Part shown: positions 16,236 through 26,370 of the stretch, piece after piece
How the letters are laid out: each line of letters opens with the position of its first letter
Position numbering within the stretch: the stretch's first letter is position 1
Assembly (NCBI GenBank): GCA_964293475.1
Contig: CAXYYJ010000014.1
Coordinates: 1-64,000, forward strand
Source of the DNA: UBA12170 sp964293475
GTDB lineage: Bacteria; Bacteroidota; Bacteroidia; Bacteroidales; UBA12170
Reading direction: 5' to 3'
Length of the DNA stretch: 64,000 bases
Position numbers and translations under genes: made by a program
Notes under the pieces: model-generated
Database searches by the model: none
Told to the model about the DNA's origin: nothing
The model's input: only the letters and a program-made list of their open reading frames with translations

Positions 16236-17720
16236 ATGATGAAGAAATTTTACGGAATATTATTCATAATGATGATGGTACAATTTTCATTTGCACAGAA
16301 AGTTGGTGTACCACAGCTTAAATCACCTGTTGATGGATTTGCCACTGCCATGCCCGATGCAATTTTAGACTGGGATGCGGTTTCAGGTGTAGGTGAAATA
16401 AAGTATCAGATACAATTGGCCACAGATGAAAACTTTTCATCCATTGTACTTGATTTAAGCAATATTCAAATAACAGCATACTACTGCGAGAACCTTCTTT
16501 TTGGTCAGGAATATTTCTGGAGAGTTAAATCTGTGGATCAAAGCAGCACTTCTGCATGGAGCACCACATTTTCTTTTACCACTTTCTCGGCTGTTGTTTT
16601 AGATAAACCCAGCAATAATGCCGACGAGCAGGATTTGAGACCCACCTTTAAGTGGAAAAATAAAGTGAACAATGTTTCAATTACAGGCGTGCATCATTAC
16701 GAATTGGAGATTGATACCGTTGATACTTTTAACAGTCCCTATTTGCATCAGGATATGGTGAGCGGGGAATTGTTCGAACATGTATCCAACTATCTGCTTT
16801 TTGGCACAAAACATTACTGGAGAATGCGTCCGGCCAATGCCAACGGTGCAGGTGAATGGAGTGAGACCAGAGCTTTGGAAACTCTTTTTGGAGTAGAAGT
16901 TAAGTCTCCATCCAATAATGCTTCTAATCAGGCATTGGATGTGGCCATTGAATGGAAAACCCTTGAGGCCAATAATACAGATATCTTTGATTATACCGTA
17001 GAAGTTTCCACAGATGCCGATTTTACAAATCCCGTAACTTTTATCACCACAGAATTAAAATATTTACCTACTTACCTTAAATTCAATCAGGAATACTGGT
17101 GGAGAGTGAAAGCTACCCATGCAGTAGATGGTTCTGATTGGTCGGAAGCCAGAAAGTTTACTACCATTCCTAAGGTTACTCTGGTTGGTCCAGCAAACGA
17201 AGCAGTATTGGAAACTGTTCGCCCAACTCTCGAATGGACTGCCATTGGTGGTGTTGATGGATATCAGGTTCGTATAGCTAAGAATGCCGGCATGGCTGGT
17301 GCAATCTATTATACCACAGCTGGAAATAACTATCCACTTCCTACTCTGAATAAAGATGAAGATTATTATTGGTCGGTGAGAGCTTATAAAACTGCCGATA
17401 CCTGCGAATGGGCCAATAATTTTAGTTTCCATATCCCCTGGAATGTTGGGGTTAATGAAATAGCCAGTATTTCTGAATCGTCTGTGTATCCTAATCCTGC
17501 AACAACTCAGGTTGCTGTTTCATTTACAGCCAAAAAAAGCGGAGCCCTCGAAATAACAATTACCGATGTTCTGGGACAAAATGTAATCAATGAAACTATG
17601 GATATTTCAGCTGGTAAATTCAGTAAATCATTTGATGTAACTCAACTGAATAAAGGAATTTATTTTGTAGAAATACAACAAAATCAGGATAAAAAGGTAC
17701 TAAAATTTGTTGTAAAATAG
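16236..17720 (+). CDS. T9SS-secreted fibronectin type III-like repeat protein
   Basis: The 494 aa product has a signal peptide (MMKKFYGILFIMMMVQFSFAQ) and about four repeats of roughly 95 residues. Each contains a phrase like EYFWRVKSVD, HYWRMRPAN, EYWWRVKA or DYYWSVRAY, typical of fibronectin type III-like modules in Bacteroidota secreted proteins. A C-terminal T9SS sorting domain follows (about 415-494), with VYPNPATT and a closing KVLKFVVK. No catalytic motif is visible; adhesion or scaffolding is the likely role. Starts at 16236 and 16239 are both ATG. A strong terminator follows at 17738. Confidence 0.85.
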   Translation: MMKKFYGILFIMMMVQFSFAQKVGVPQLKSPVDGFATAMPDAILDWDAVSGVGEIKYQIQLATDENFSSIVLDLSNIQITAYYCENLLFGQEYFWRVKSVDQSSTSAWSTTFSFTTFSAVVLDKPSNNADEQDLRPTFKWKNKVNNVSITGVHHYELEIDTVDTFNSPYLHQDMVSGELFEHVSNYLLFGTKHYWRMRPANANGAGEWSETRALETLFGVEVKSPSNNASNQALDVAIEWKTLEANNTDIFDYTVEVSTDADFTNPVTFITTELKYLPTYLKFNQEYWWRVKATHAVDGSDWSEARKFTTIPKVTLVGPANEAVLETVRPTLEWTAIGGVDGYQVRIAKNAGMAGAIYYTTAGNNYPLPTLNKDEDYYWSVRAYKTADTCEWANNFSFHIPWNVGVNEIASISESSVYPNPATTQVAVSFTAKKSGALEITITDVLGQNVINETMDISAGKFSKSFDVTQLNKGIYFVEIQQNQDKKVLKFVVK

Positions 17721-17737
17721 ATTTTTCCACTTTATCT

Positions 17738-17774
17738 AAAAAAGAGCTGTTCAGCAATGGGCAGCTCTTTTTTT
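17738..17774 (+). terminator. Strong rho-independent terminator
   Basis: An A-run (17738-17743) and GAGCTG (17744-17749) pair with CAGCTC (17762-17767) and the following T-run (17768-17774), giving a stem of about 12 bp with a 12-nt loop. It ends the two-gene T9SS cargo unit. Confidence 0.85.
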
Positions 17775-17896
17775 ATTTTGTCAGTACTATAACGCCACAT
17801 GATTCGTTTATCAACATCATGATGTTATCATTTAAACCAAGTGGTTAATGTCATTTCTTTTAGAGTTGATAAATTCGCAATATCAAATATTAGGTC

Positions 17897-20800
17897 ATGC
17901 AAAAACGATGGTTATTTAGCTTTTTATCCTTTGCCTTATTAAGTCTTATCTCTATTTCGGCCAGAGCTCAAAGCCCTTTAACCGGACAGGATTTCAACAC
18001 CAATCTTTTGTTGGCTCAACAGCTCATGGAGGAGAATCGTTTTATGGCAGCAAGGGTATTGATAAATCAATTGCCACAGGAACAGCTCACAGAAACTCAA
18101 CGAGCCGAGATGGAATTTTTAAAAGCCTCGGTCGCCCTAAAAATGGATGAGAAAGAAGCCCCCGAACAAGTGGATCAATTTGAGTTCATGTATCCCACAT
18201 TCAGCAGGATAGAGGAGCTTCGAAATGCGAAAGGCGATTATTTTTTCAATCATGGCAAATATAAAAATGCAGCCGAAGCCTATGCTGGGGTTAAAGCAAG
18301 CCTTTTGAATACCGATGACCGAAATGCCTATTTTTTCAAATATGGCTACAGCCAGTTTATGCTCAATAATCCAAAGGAGGCCAAAAATCTTTTTTACAAA
18401 GTGAAAGACTCCAAGTCAACCTATGCTCCTTCAGCAACTTACTATTACGCTCATATCAATTACGATGAGAAAAATTTTCCTTCGGCCCTGAAAGGATTTC
18501 TCTCATTAAAGGACGATCCAACGTTTAAAGCCATTGCACCCTACTATATTTGTCAAATATATTATCAGGAGAAAGACTATGAAAAGCTACTGGAAATAGG
18601 TCCGCAGCTTTTTAAAGATGCACAGGGTCCACGTAAAAATGAAATTGCCAAAATACTAGGCGATGCTCATTTTAAACTGGAACAATATCCGCAATCCATT
18701 GAATACCTTGAGTTTTACAGAGCAAATAGTCAGGGGGGATATCAAAAATCCGATTATTACCAGTTGGCATTTGCCCATATGAAAGCAGGCAATAATACCG
18801 AAGCCATTAAGTATTTCGAGAAAGTGGGAAACAAACAGGACTCATTGTCGCAATACACCTTATACAATCTGGGTACCTGCTATCTGAAAACCCAACAAAA
18901 AGAATTTGCCGGAAAAGCGTTTTATGCTGCCTACCAATTAGATGTCAATCAGGAGATTAGAGAAGATGCGCTGTTTAATTTTGCCAAGATTTCATACGAG
19001 CTTAGCAACGACCCATACAACCGAGCCATTACTGCCATAAACTCCTATCTGGAAGCCTATCCAAAATCCACCCGCAAAAAAGAAGCCTATTCCTACTTAG
19101 TCAATCTGTTTTTATCTTCAAAAAACTATAAAGGAGCTTTGGTGGCCATTGAGAATATTGAAGATAGAACCCCAGAACTGAATAAGGCTTACCAGCTTAT
19201 TGCATTTAACAGAGCCATAGAGCTTTACAATGAAAGCAGATTTAATGAAGCTCAGGAATTACTGGAAAAACCGCAGAAATTCCCCCATGATTATATGCTA
19301 AAACTCCAGGCTAAATATTGGTCGGCAGATTGTTCCTATCAGCTCAAAGAATACGACAAAAGCATTCTGATGTGGAAAGAATTATACAGCGATCATAAAG
19401 TGAAGCAGCTTAACGAGTTCTTACAAATTCCCTATAATATAGCCTTTGCATATTATGTTCTTAATGCTTATCCATCTGCCATTGAATGGTTTGATAAGGT
19501 GATTAAGGGGCCAGGAGTTCCCAAATTACTTTCGGATTCTTATCTGCGCACCGGCGACTGTTATTACCTGATGAAAGACTTTTCGAAAGCTGCCGATTTT
19601 TATTCACTGGCTCTTCAACTCAACGATGCCAATGCCGACTATGCCATGTATCAAAAAGCCCTTGCTCATGGTGGACAAGGAAATCTGGAGCAAAAAGCGG
19701 AGAATTTGGAAGCCTTTCACGCAAGATTTCCCAAATCAGATTTGGCCGACGATGGGCTCTATGAGCTGGGAACAACCTATCTGATTTTTGAGAAAAATAT
19801 GCCGGCTATTTCCACTTTCGAGAAATTAGTGAACGATTATCCCCATAGCCCTTTTGTTCGGCAAGCTCTCCTAAAAATTGGCTTAACCTATTATAATACA
19901 GAGCAAAATCAGGAAGCACTAAAGGTTCTGAAAAAAGTAGTTGAGAATTATGCAGGAACCAAAGAATCGAAAGAAGCATTGATAAGCATTAGAAATATTT
20001 ATGTGGAATCCAATGCAGCAGACGAGTTCTTTGTTTATGTAAAAAACATCCCCTTCGCCAACATGACCAATAATGCTCAGGATTCCATCAGTTATATGGC
20101 TACCGAAAACGTCTACATGAATGGTGATTGTGAATCTGCAATTCCAGGCTTTAGCAATTATTTGAATCTGTATCCAGCAGGAGCATTCAATATTCAGGCA
20201 CATTTTTATCGGGGCGAATGTTATATTAAATCCAATGAGCCAGATTTAGCACTTAAAGATTATGAGTTTGTTCTGGAGAATTCAGGTTCAGCATTTCGGG
20301 AAACTGCCTTACTAAAATCGGCTCGCATTCTGCGCTACAACAAATCGTTCGACAAGGCAGCAATTCGCTTTAATGAGGTGGTGGAGCAGGCTTCGAGCGA
20401 TGCTATACTTGGCGAAGGCCTTGAAGGCTTGCTGGAATCTAATTATCAGTTGAAAAACTATGATAAGGTGATTCAGAATGCCAGGAGAATCCTGACATCA
20501 GGCGCCAGTAACGAGAGTTCCATTGATAAGGCCCATTTATATATGGCCAGAGCAGCCCTTCAAACAAACGATTTGGTGCTGGCAAAAAGAGAATATTCAA
20601 TTGTAGTGAATCTTATCTCGGGGGAACCATCTGCCGAAGCTAAATATCAGATTGCCAATATCGAATTCCATGAAGGAAATTATAAAGAGTCGGAAAAAAT
20701 CATTTTTGAACTCATTAACGAGTATGGTTCCTACGACCTTTGGGTGACCCGCGGATTTATTCTTTTGGCCGATATTTATGTGAAATATGACAATAGTTTT

Positions 20801-20968
20801 CAGGCCCGTCAAACACTTCAAAGCATTATTGACAATCAGGAAGATCCTGAGTTGGTAAATATGGCCATTCAAAAGAAGAAAATATTGGACGAAATGGATG
20901 GAGCCGAATCGAGACAAAAGAATCAGGTTGAAAACGACACTGTTTTTCTGGAACATGAGAAACGCTAA
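17897..20968 (+). CDS. Large secreted tetratricopeptide-repeat protein
   Basis: The 1023 aa product has a signal peptide (MQKRWLFSFLSFALLSLISISARAQ), and nearly the whole remainder is TPR/Sel1-like helical repeats of about 34 residues. Examples are GDYFFNHGKYKNAAEAYAGV, YNLGTCYLKTQQKEFAGKAF and GTTYLIFEKNMPAISTFEKL. No T9SS tail or lipobox was seen, so it is probably periplasmic. It is followed after 21 bp by an outer-membrane barrel gene, a pairing I recall from other Bacteroidota. A scaffold role at the envelope is likely. The substrate is unknown. Confidence 0.85.
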   Translation: MQKRWLFSFLSFALLSLISISARAQSPLTGQDFNTNLLLAQQLMEENRFMAARVLINQLPQEQLTETQRAEMEFLKASVALKMDEKEAPEQVDQFEFMYPTFSRIEELRNAKGDYFFNHGKYKNAAEAYAGVKASLLNTDDRNAYFFKYGYSQFMLNNPKEAKNLFYKVKDSKSTYAPSATYYYAHINYDEKNFPSALKGFLSLKDDPTFKAIAPYYICQIYYQEKDYEKLLEIGPQLFKDAQGPRKNEIAKILGDAHFKLEQYPQSIEYLEFYRANSQGGYQKSDYYQLAFAHMKAGNNTEAIKYFEKVGNKQDSLSQYTLYNLGTCYLKTQQKEFAGKAFYAAYQLDVNQEIREDALFNFAKISYELSNDPYNRAITAINSYLEAYPKSTRKKEAYSYLVNLFLSSKNYKGALVAIENIEDRTPELNKAYQLIAFNRAIELYNESRFNEAQELLEKPQKFPHDYMLKLQAKYWSADCSYQLKEYDKSILMWKELYSDHKVKQLNEFLQIPYNIAFAYYVLNAYPSAIEWFDKVIKGPGVPKLLSDSYLRTGDCYYLMKDFSKAADFYSLALQLNDANADYAMYQKALAHGGQGNLEQKAENLEAFHARFPKSDLADDGLYELGTTYLIFEKNMPAISTFEKLVNDYPHSPFVRQALLKIGLTYYNTEQNQEALKVLKKVVENYAGTKESKEALISIRNIYVESNAADEFFVYVKNIPFANMTNNAQDSISYMATENVYMNGDCESAIPGFSNYLNLYPAGAFNIQAHFYRGECYIKSNEPDLALKDYEFVLENSGSAFRETALLKSARILRYNKSFDKAAIRFNEVVEQASSDAILGEGLEGLLESNYQLKNYDKVIQNARRILTSGASNESSIDKAHLYMARAALQTNDLVLAKREYSIVVNLISGEPSAEAKYQIANIEFHEGNYKESEKIIFELINEYGSYDLWVTRGFILLADIYVKYDNSFQARQTLQSIIDNQEDPELVNMAIQKKKILDEMDGAESRQKNQVENDTVFLEHEKR

Positions 20969-20989
20969 TCATTTAAAAAAGAATGAAGT

Positions 20990-22702
20990 ATGCAAAGGAT
21001 GAGATTAATAAATAGGAAACACAATATCTTGTATTTTTTTCTGATTTGTTTGCCCTTCGGGGTTCAGGCTCAGGTACAGGAGCTCAAAACAAATGAGGAG
21101 GTCATGGTTATTGCCCCCTTCAACCCAACCATCAATAAAGCGCAAAAAATTCAGTTTAGCCCGCAGCCCGATACTACCAAAACTCAAAAACTACCCATTG
21201 ACTATTTTACTCAGCCCAGGTTGTATGAAACCAATTTTTCGGTAGAAAAACTAACTGCCGCCAAATTTATCGACCGCAAAAATATCGCCTATGCCCAGAA
21301 CTATATTACAGGGGGTTATGGTTTGTACAACTCAATTTTTGGAGAAGCTTTTTTAAATACAAAATTGGATAAGCAAACTCAACTTGGGGTGCATTTGCAG
21401 CATTTTTCGAGTCAGGGAGGCCTTAAAGAAATGGCTTATTCGGGCCAATCGTTCAGTGGGGCAAAAATATGGTCACAACATCAGTTCACGGGTTATCATT
21501 TAAACCTTGCTGGCCAGTTTAAAAGAACTGCTGTTCATTATTATGGCTTTCATCCGGAGGATTATCCTGCTGAATTTGCTCTGACCAACGACAGATTCAA
21601 AGATGAAACAAAACAGGTTTACTCGCTGGGAGGTATCAGTGCCCAATGGCGAAAAGACCATAAACCAAAAGAAGCCGATTGGGGAATAGATTTGAAATAC
21701 GAGTATTTTCAGGATAAATTTAAAACCGCTGAACATCTGTTCTATTTAAACGGTGAATACAGTTCCCCCGTAGATTGGCTGGATGTGGATGACCAAAGTA
21801 TTGGTTTTAAGCTAAATAGCCAGACTTTTCAAACCCAATTTGACTTTTCCGGATTTTTCCCAACCATGGATACTACGGTGGGCTATTTTCATGGCCTCTA
21901 TGAATTGGCGCCCTATTTTCAGCTTCAGCAGGGGGATTTTAAATTGGTGGCTGGAGTAAAATTTGGTATGGCTCTCGACAGTAACTCAGCCGTGGGATTG
22001 GCGCCCATGGTAAAGGCTGATTTTACCATGCTGGACGAGCAATTAGGGTTATATATCCTGGCCGATGGGGGGTTTAGGAATAACAGCATGAGCAGCCTCA
22101 CCACAGAAAATAGTTTCATCAGTCCCATAGTGCCATTGAAATATACCAAAACAAAATATCACCTGCAATTGGGTGCCAAAGGCCACGTAGCCAATTATAT
22201 CGACTATCATATTTATGGCGAAATGCGCTCCTTCGACCAGTTACCCATGTTTGTCACCGATACCAACAGCCGGTTCGACAATAGTTTTATGGTGATTTAT
22301 GACGGAGGTCAGCAATGGGGAGTGGGTGCCGAAGCTTCCTTTAAAACGGAACGATGGAATGTTGATTTATCGGGTAAATTCCAATCCTTCACCATGGATA
22401 CAGCCACCCGCGCCTGGCAAAAACCCTCGCTGTTGTATCAGCTCAAAGTGGGTTATTACATTCTGGAGAATCTGAATGTCACAGGATTATTGCTGGGTCA
22501 GTCGAAAATGTATAATCTTTATGATGGAGAAAAAGTGGTGGAACCCTTTATGGATTTTAGCCTCCACGTAAACTATCATCTCACCCCCAATTTGGGCTTC
22601 TTTATAAAAGCCACCAATATTTTCTCAGATGAATATCAGTTATGGTATAACTATCCGGTGCAAAGTATTGGATTTATGGGCGGCGTGCATTTTGCATTCT
22701 AA
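20990..22702 (+). CDS. Predicted outer-membrane beta-barrel protein (TonB-receptor-like)
   Basis: The 570 aa product has a signal peptide ending QAQ at about residue 28. A short N-terminal region with Pro-rich text (APFNPTINKAQKIQF) follows. Alternating hydrophobic and aromatic strands run from about 110 to the end (for example YELAPYFQLQQGDFKLVAGV), closing with GFMGGVHFAF, whose final Phe fits barrel assembly. It lacks an obvious plug domain or TonB box, so it is smaller than a classical TonB receptor even though relatives are often named so. It forms a pair with the upstream TPR protein and probably works with it at the outer membrane. A second ATG at 20999 is possible. Confidence 0.75.
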   Translation: MQRMRLINRKHNILYFFLICLPFGVQAQVQELKTNEEVMVIAPFNPTINKAQKIQFSPQPDTTKTQKLPIDYFTQPRLYETNFSVEKLTAAKFIDRKNIAYAQNYITGGYGLYNSIFGEAFLNTKLDKQTQLGVHLQHFSSQGGLKEMAYSGQSFSGAKIWSQHQFTGYHLNLAGQFKRTAVHYYGFHPEDYPAEFALTNDRFKDETKQVYSLGGISAQWRKDHKPKEADWGIDLKYEYFQDKFKTAEHLFYLNGEYSSPVDWLDVDDQSIGFKLNSQTFQTQFDFSGFFPTMDTTVGYFHGLYELAPYFQLQQGDFKLVAGVKFGMALDSNSAVGLAPMVKADFTMLDEQLGLYILADGGFRNNSMSSLTTENSFISPIVPLKYTKTKYHLQLGAKGHVANYIDYHIYGEMRSFDQLPMFVTDTNSRFDNSFMVIYDGGQQWGVGAEASFKTERWNVDLSGKFQSFTMDTATRAWQKPSLLYQLKVGYYILENLNVTGLLLGQSKMYNLYDGEKVVEPFMDFSLHVNYHLTPNLGFFIKATNIFSDEYQLWYNYPVQSIGFMGGVHFAF

Positions 22703-22744
22703 AAGCAAGGCATTACAGGCTTCTTTAGCAAAATAAGACTTGAA

Positions 22745-23512
22745 TTATTTTAGCAATCGGGTAATTTCAACAAACTCACTCACCGATAATTGCTCAGGTC
22801 GCTTCGATGCCAAATGTGACAGCTCGGCGGTATGTTCTTTAAACCCCATACTTTTTAAGGAATTTGACAGTGTTTTCCTGCGTTGGTTGAAGGCCGTTTT
22901 AATCACATTTTTAAACAATTGCTCATCCACTTCCAATTGGATAGTGCTATTGCGCTTAAGTCTGATGACCCCCGATTTTACTTTTGGAGGTGGAATGAAA
23001 ACATGCTCGGGCACTGTGAACAGATATTCAATATCGTAGAAAGCCTGGAGCAGAACACTCAGAATTCCGTAGACTTTAGATCCTGGTTTTGCAGCTACGC
23101 GTTCGGCCACTTCCTTTTGAAACATACCCACCACTTCATCCACTCTGTGGCGTTCGTCCCAAACTCTAAAAAGAATCTGTGAGCTGATATTGTAGGGGAA
23201 ATTGCCAATAATGCTGAATTTGCCAGGGAAAATATCATCGAATTTAAGCCGCAGAAAATCGCCTTTTATCAATTGATTTTTGAGTTGAGGATATTTAAAA
23301 TTCAGAAAATCCACCGATTCTTCATCAATCTCGATGATTTTAAAATCCGGAAAATTTTTGGTTAAAATAATATCGGTTAAAACGCCTGTCCCCGGGCCAA
23401 TTTCCAATAGATGTTGAGTGTCGGGATGTATAGCTTCCACTATATTTGCAGCAATATTTTGATCGTTCAAAAAATGCTGCCCCAGTCGCTTTTTGGGTTT
23501 TACATAATTCAT
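22745..23512 (-). CDS. rsmA: 16S rRNA dimethyladenosine transferase RsmA (KsgA)
   Basis: RsmA uses S-adenosylmethionine to dimethylate two adjacent adenines in the 3' terminal hairpin of 16S rRNA during small-subunit maturation. The 255 aa product has the expected start KKRLGQHFLNDQNIA, the SAM-binding ILEIGPGTG-type motif (LLEIGPGTGVLTD), the catalytic NFPYN (GNFPYNISSQI) and the C-terminal helical domain with FNQRRKTLSNSLK. The ATG at 23512 is used because the frame upstream of it does not match the family. A TAnnTTTG-like element (TACTTTCG, 23517-23524, minus strand) sits 4 bp before the start. The gene is convergent with the outer-membrane protein. Confidence 0.96.
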   Translation of the reverse strand: MNYVKPKKRLGQHFLNDQNIAANIVEAIHPDTQHLLEIGPGTGVLTDIILTKNFPDFKIIEIDEESVDFLNFKYPQLKNQLIKGDFLRLKFDDIFPGKFSIIGNFPYNISSQILFRVWDERHRVDEVVGMFQKEVAERVAAKPGSKVYGILSVLLQAFYDIEYLFTVPEHVFIPPPKVKSGVIRLKRNSTIQLEVDEQLFKNVIKTAFNQRRKTLSNSLKSMGFKEHTAELSHLASKRPEQLSVSEFVEITRLLK

Positions 23513-23621
23513 GGGGCGAAAGTACGAAAAAGCAGAGGGTTCCAATCATCAACAAACAAAATATCAATACCTTTGTGAGGAAAATACAATAACACAGTTA
23601 GTTTTCTTAAAAACCCAAACC

Positions 23622-26294
23622 ATGAAGAATATTTTTTTATTCGTTTTTCTGACCCTTTTTTCCGGAGCCCTGATGGCTCAAAGCGAAATGGTGGTTAAAT
23701 TAGTTTCCCCAACAACAGCGCAAATGGATATCATTAAGGCTGCCAAATACGAGATTACCGCTCAGAGACCGGGCGAATATGTCGATTTTTTTGTTAGCCC
23801 TGACCAGTATCAAAGTCTTGCCAACCAGGGGTTTTCCTTAACAATCACTCAGACCCACGAGCAAAACAAAATCAATCTTTCTGCTCAAAAAGATATTGCA
23901 GGCTATCAAACCTACGATGAAGTGGTGGAGTTTTTGCAGCAAATAGCAACAGATTATCCTGAGCTTTGTACCTTGACCGATATTGGCGACAGTTATGGAA
24001 AAATAGCCTTTGCCAATGGTGTGAATGGTTATGAGGACTATCAGCACGACATTTGGCTTCTCAAAATATCTGACAATGTGAATGAATCGGAAGATGAGCC
24101 TGCGGTATATTTTATGGGAGCTCATCACGCGCGTGAACCCATTTCAACAGAAGTTGTTTGTGGAATTATTAGTCATTTAACCGACAATTATGGGTTTGAT
24201 GATGAGATAACAGATATGATTAATGGAACAGAAATCTATATTGTTCCCATAGTAAATCCCGATGGTCATGAAGTAGTTCTGGACCAGCTCAATACCAACT
24301 GGCGCAAAAATGCTGCAGATGGCGATGGAAACGGGTTTTTTAACTATAACAGCGGAAGCTTCGATGGTGTTGACCCTAATAGAAACTACGGATGGGAGTG
24401 GGGAGGCGATGGCTCTTCAGGCGATCAAACTGCTGAAACTTACCGTGGTTCTGTTCCGTTTTCCGAACCAGAAACTCAGGTTATGAGAGACTTGATGGCT
24501 TCGCACCATTTCACCACTGGAATTTCCTACCACAGCTATAGTGAGCTGGTTCTTTGGTCCTATGGCTATTCTCAGGACTGTTTAGCACCCGATAATTCTG
24601 CTTTGGTTGAATTGGGAACCCAAATGGCTATGAGCATCCCTAAAATTATAGGTTCCGGACATTATTATCCTGAGCAAGCCAACGATTTGTACAGCTCATC
24701 GGGAACTACCGACGACTGGGCTTATGGAAAACATGGCGTTTTTGCATTCACCGTGGAATTGGGTCAGGAATTTATTCCACCATCGCCACAGGTTCCTGCC
24801 ATTGTTAGTGATAACATTCCAGCTGCCATGTTGCTCCTAAACCGCGTAAATCGTCAAACTCTCCGCGGACATGTTTACGATGCAGCTACCAGCGAACCTG
24901 TGGTTGCGCAAATTGAAATAGCTGGAATAGATGGTTTGAACAGTCCCCGTGACCCTTATATGAGCGATGCTGAATTTGGAGCCTATTACCGCCTGCTTAT
25001 GCCCGGAACAAAAACTGCCACTTTCTCAGCCTATGGCTATATTTCGCAAACAATTAGTGACCTGGAAATTCTCACCGATGAAGCCACTTATTTAGATGTT
25101 TATTTAGAAAAAGCGCCTTTTGGACCTGTTTTTGGGAGCGTACTCGATGGCTCAACCGGGTTGAATATTGAAGGGGCAGAAATAACTATTCAAAATACTC
25201 CATTATTGCCAGCCTACACCAATGCCGAAGGATATTACAACATGGACGAAGTGAGTTATGGTACCTATAATTTCATGGTTTCAAAACCAGGTTACTCTTA
25301 TCTCATCAGCGAGCAAATCATCAGCGAAACCAATCATATTGTCAATTTTGTGTTGCTTCCCTCCGAAGCCATTAGCTTTGAAGAAGGCGAATTTGGCGAT
25401 GATTTTGCCATGAGCGGAAATCAACCCTGGGTTATCGATAATAATGTGAGCTGGGATGGAGATAATTCGGCCGCTTCGGGCAATATTGGCGATAGCCAGT
25501 CTTCGACCATGACATTAACAGTGAATGATTGTCTGGCCGGAGTTTTCAGCTTCTACAGAAAAGTATCGTCGGAAGATGGATACGATTTTCTGAAGTTTTA
25601 TGTGGATGGCGTGGAACGCGACAGCTGGAGTGGACAAGCCGACTGGGCTAAAGTTGAGTTCCCCATTTCTGCCGGAAATCACCAGTTCAGATGGACCTAT
25701 ACCAAAGATTCCAATACCATTGGCGGATCGGATAAAGCCTGGGTAGATTATATTGAAGTTCCTGTGATGGCTATTACCTTGGTCAACGCCGGCCCCGACC
25801 AAATCATTTGCAAAGACGAATTGGCATCGCTCAATGCCTTTGCCATGAATTATACCAGTTTACAATGGACTACTTCGGGCGATGGGGTTTTTAGCGATGC
25901 AACCAGCCCCGCTTCATCGTATACACCTGGCACCAACGACATTGCAACTGGAACAGCCACTCTAACCATTGAAGCTCAGGGAACTCAAACCGCTACCGAT
26001 GCCATGACCCTGACCATTGATGCATGTCTGGGTGCTCAGTTTTTGGAAAACCAACCTGTTTTCACTCTTCTGCCCAATCCTTCAACAGGAATGTTTTCGT
26101 TAGAGCTTAACAGTTCAGGAATTGAGAAAATTGAGATTTTTAGTGTTTCGGGCCAGTTGATTTATTCCCAAGCAACCGAATCCGCTACCAAAAACTTCAA
26201 TATCGATGGAACATCGTGGGAGAAAGGCATTTATTTGGTTAAAATGACCAGCACCGAAGGCAGTTTTTCCACCGAAAGAATGTTGATCCAATAA
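23622..26294 (+). CDS. T9SS-secreted zinc carboxypeptidase (M14 family)
   Basis: The 890 aa product is a predicted extracellular metallocarboxypeptidase. After a signal peptide (MKNIFLFVFLTLFSGALMAQ) and a propeptide, the M14 domain spans about 90-400. Its zinc motif HxxE is His169-Ala-Arg-Glu172, the substrate-binding region contains DPNRNYGWEWGG (Arg254), a third zinc-ligand His lies in ISYHSYSELVLW, and the catalytic Glu379 lies in FTVELGQEF. Carboxypeptidase-regulatory-like beta domains follow (about 410-590), then a beta-sandwich near 600-710, and a T9SS sorting domain with LLPNPSTGMF ending TERMLIQ. It probably trims peptides outside the cell. The ATG at 23622 was chosen for its signal peptide. 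Confidence 0.93.
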   Translation: MKNIFLFVFLTLFSGALMAQSEMVVKLVSPTTAQMDIIKAAKYEITAQRPGEYVDFFVSPDQYQSLANQGFSLTITQTHEQNKINLSAQKDIAGYQTYDEVVEFLQQIATDYPELCTLTDIGDSYGKIAFANGVNGYEDYQHDIWLLKISDNVNESEDEPAVYFMGAHHAREPISTEVVCGIISHLTDNYGFDDEITDMINGTEIYIVPIVNPDGHEVVLDQLNTNWRKNAADGDGNGFFNYNSGSFDGVDPNRNYGWEWGGDGSSGDQTAETYRGSVPFSEPETQVMRDLMASHHFTTGISYHSYSELVLWSYGYSQDCLAPDNSALVELGTQMAMSIPKIIGSGHYYPEQANDLYSSSGTTDDWAYGKHGVFAFTVELGQEFIPPSPQVPAIVSDNIPAAMLLLNRVNRQTLRGHVYDAATSEPVVAQIEIAGIDGLNSPRDPYMSDAEFGAYYRLLMPGTKTATFSAYGYISQTISDLEILTDEATYLDVYLEKAPFGPVFGSVLDGSTGLNIEGAEITIQNTPLLPAYTNAEGYYNMDEVSYGTYNFMVSKPGYSYLISEQIISETNHIVNFVLLPSEAISFEEGEFGDDFAMSGNQPWVIDNNVSWDGDNSAASGNIGDSQSSTMTLTVNDCLAGVFSFYRKVSSEDGYDFLKFYVDGVERDSWSGQADWAKVEFPISAGNHQFRWTYTKDSNTIGGSDKAWVDYIEVPVMAITLVNAGPDQIICKDELASLNAFAMNYTSLQWTTSGDGVFSDATSPASSYTPGTNDIATGTATLTIEAQGTQTATDAMTLTIDACLGAQFLENQPVFTLLPNPSTGMFSLELNSSGIEKIEIFSVSGQLIYSQATESATKNFNIDGTSWEKGIYLVKMTSTEGSFSTERMLIQ

Positions 26295-26315
26295 GATTTA
26301 AAAAAAGAATTAATG

Positions 26316-26351
26316 AAAAAGCCCTTCAATCTTTCGGATGAAGGGCTTTTT
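26316..26351. terminator. Bidirectional terminator between peptidase gene and dnaK
   Basis: AAAAAGCCCTTC (26316-26327) pairs with GAAGGGCTTTTT (26340-26351), a perfect 12-bp stem with a 12-nt loop. It has A and T tracts on both sides and so serves both converging genes. Confidence 0.85.
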
Positions 26352-26370
26352 GGGTTTTATAGAAGGACAA

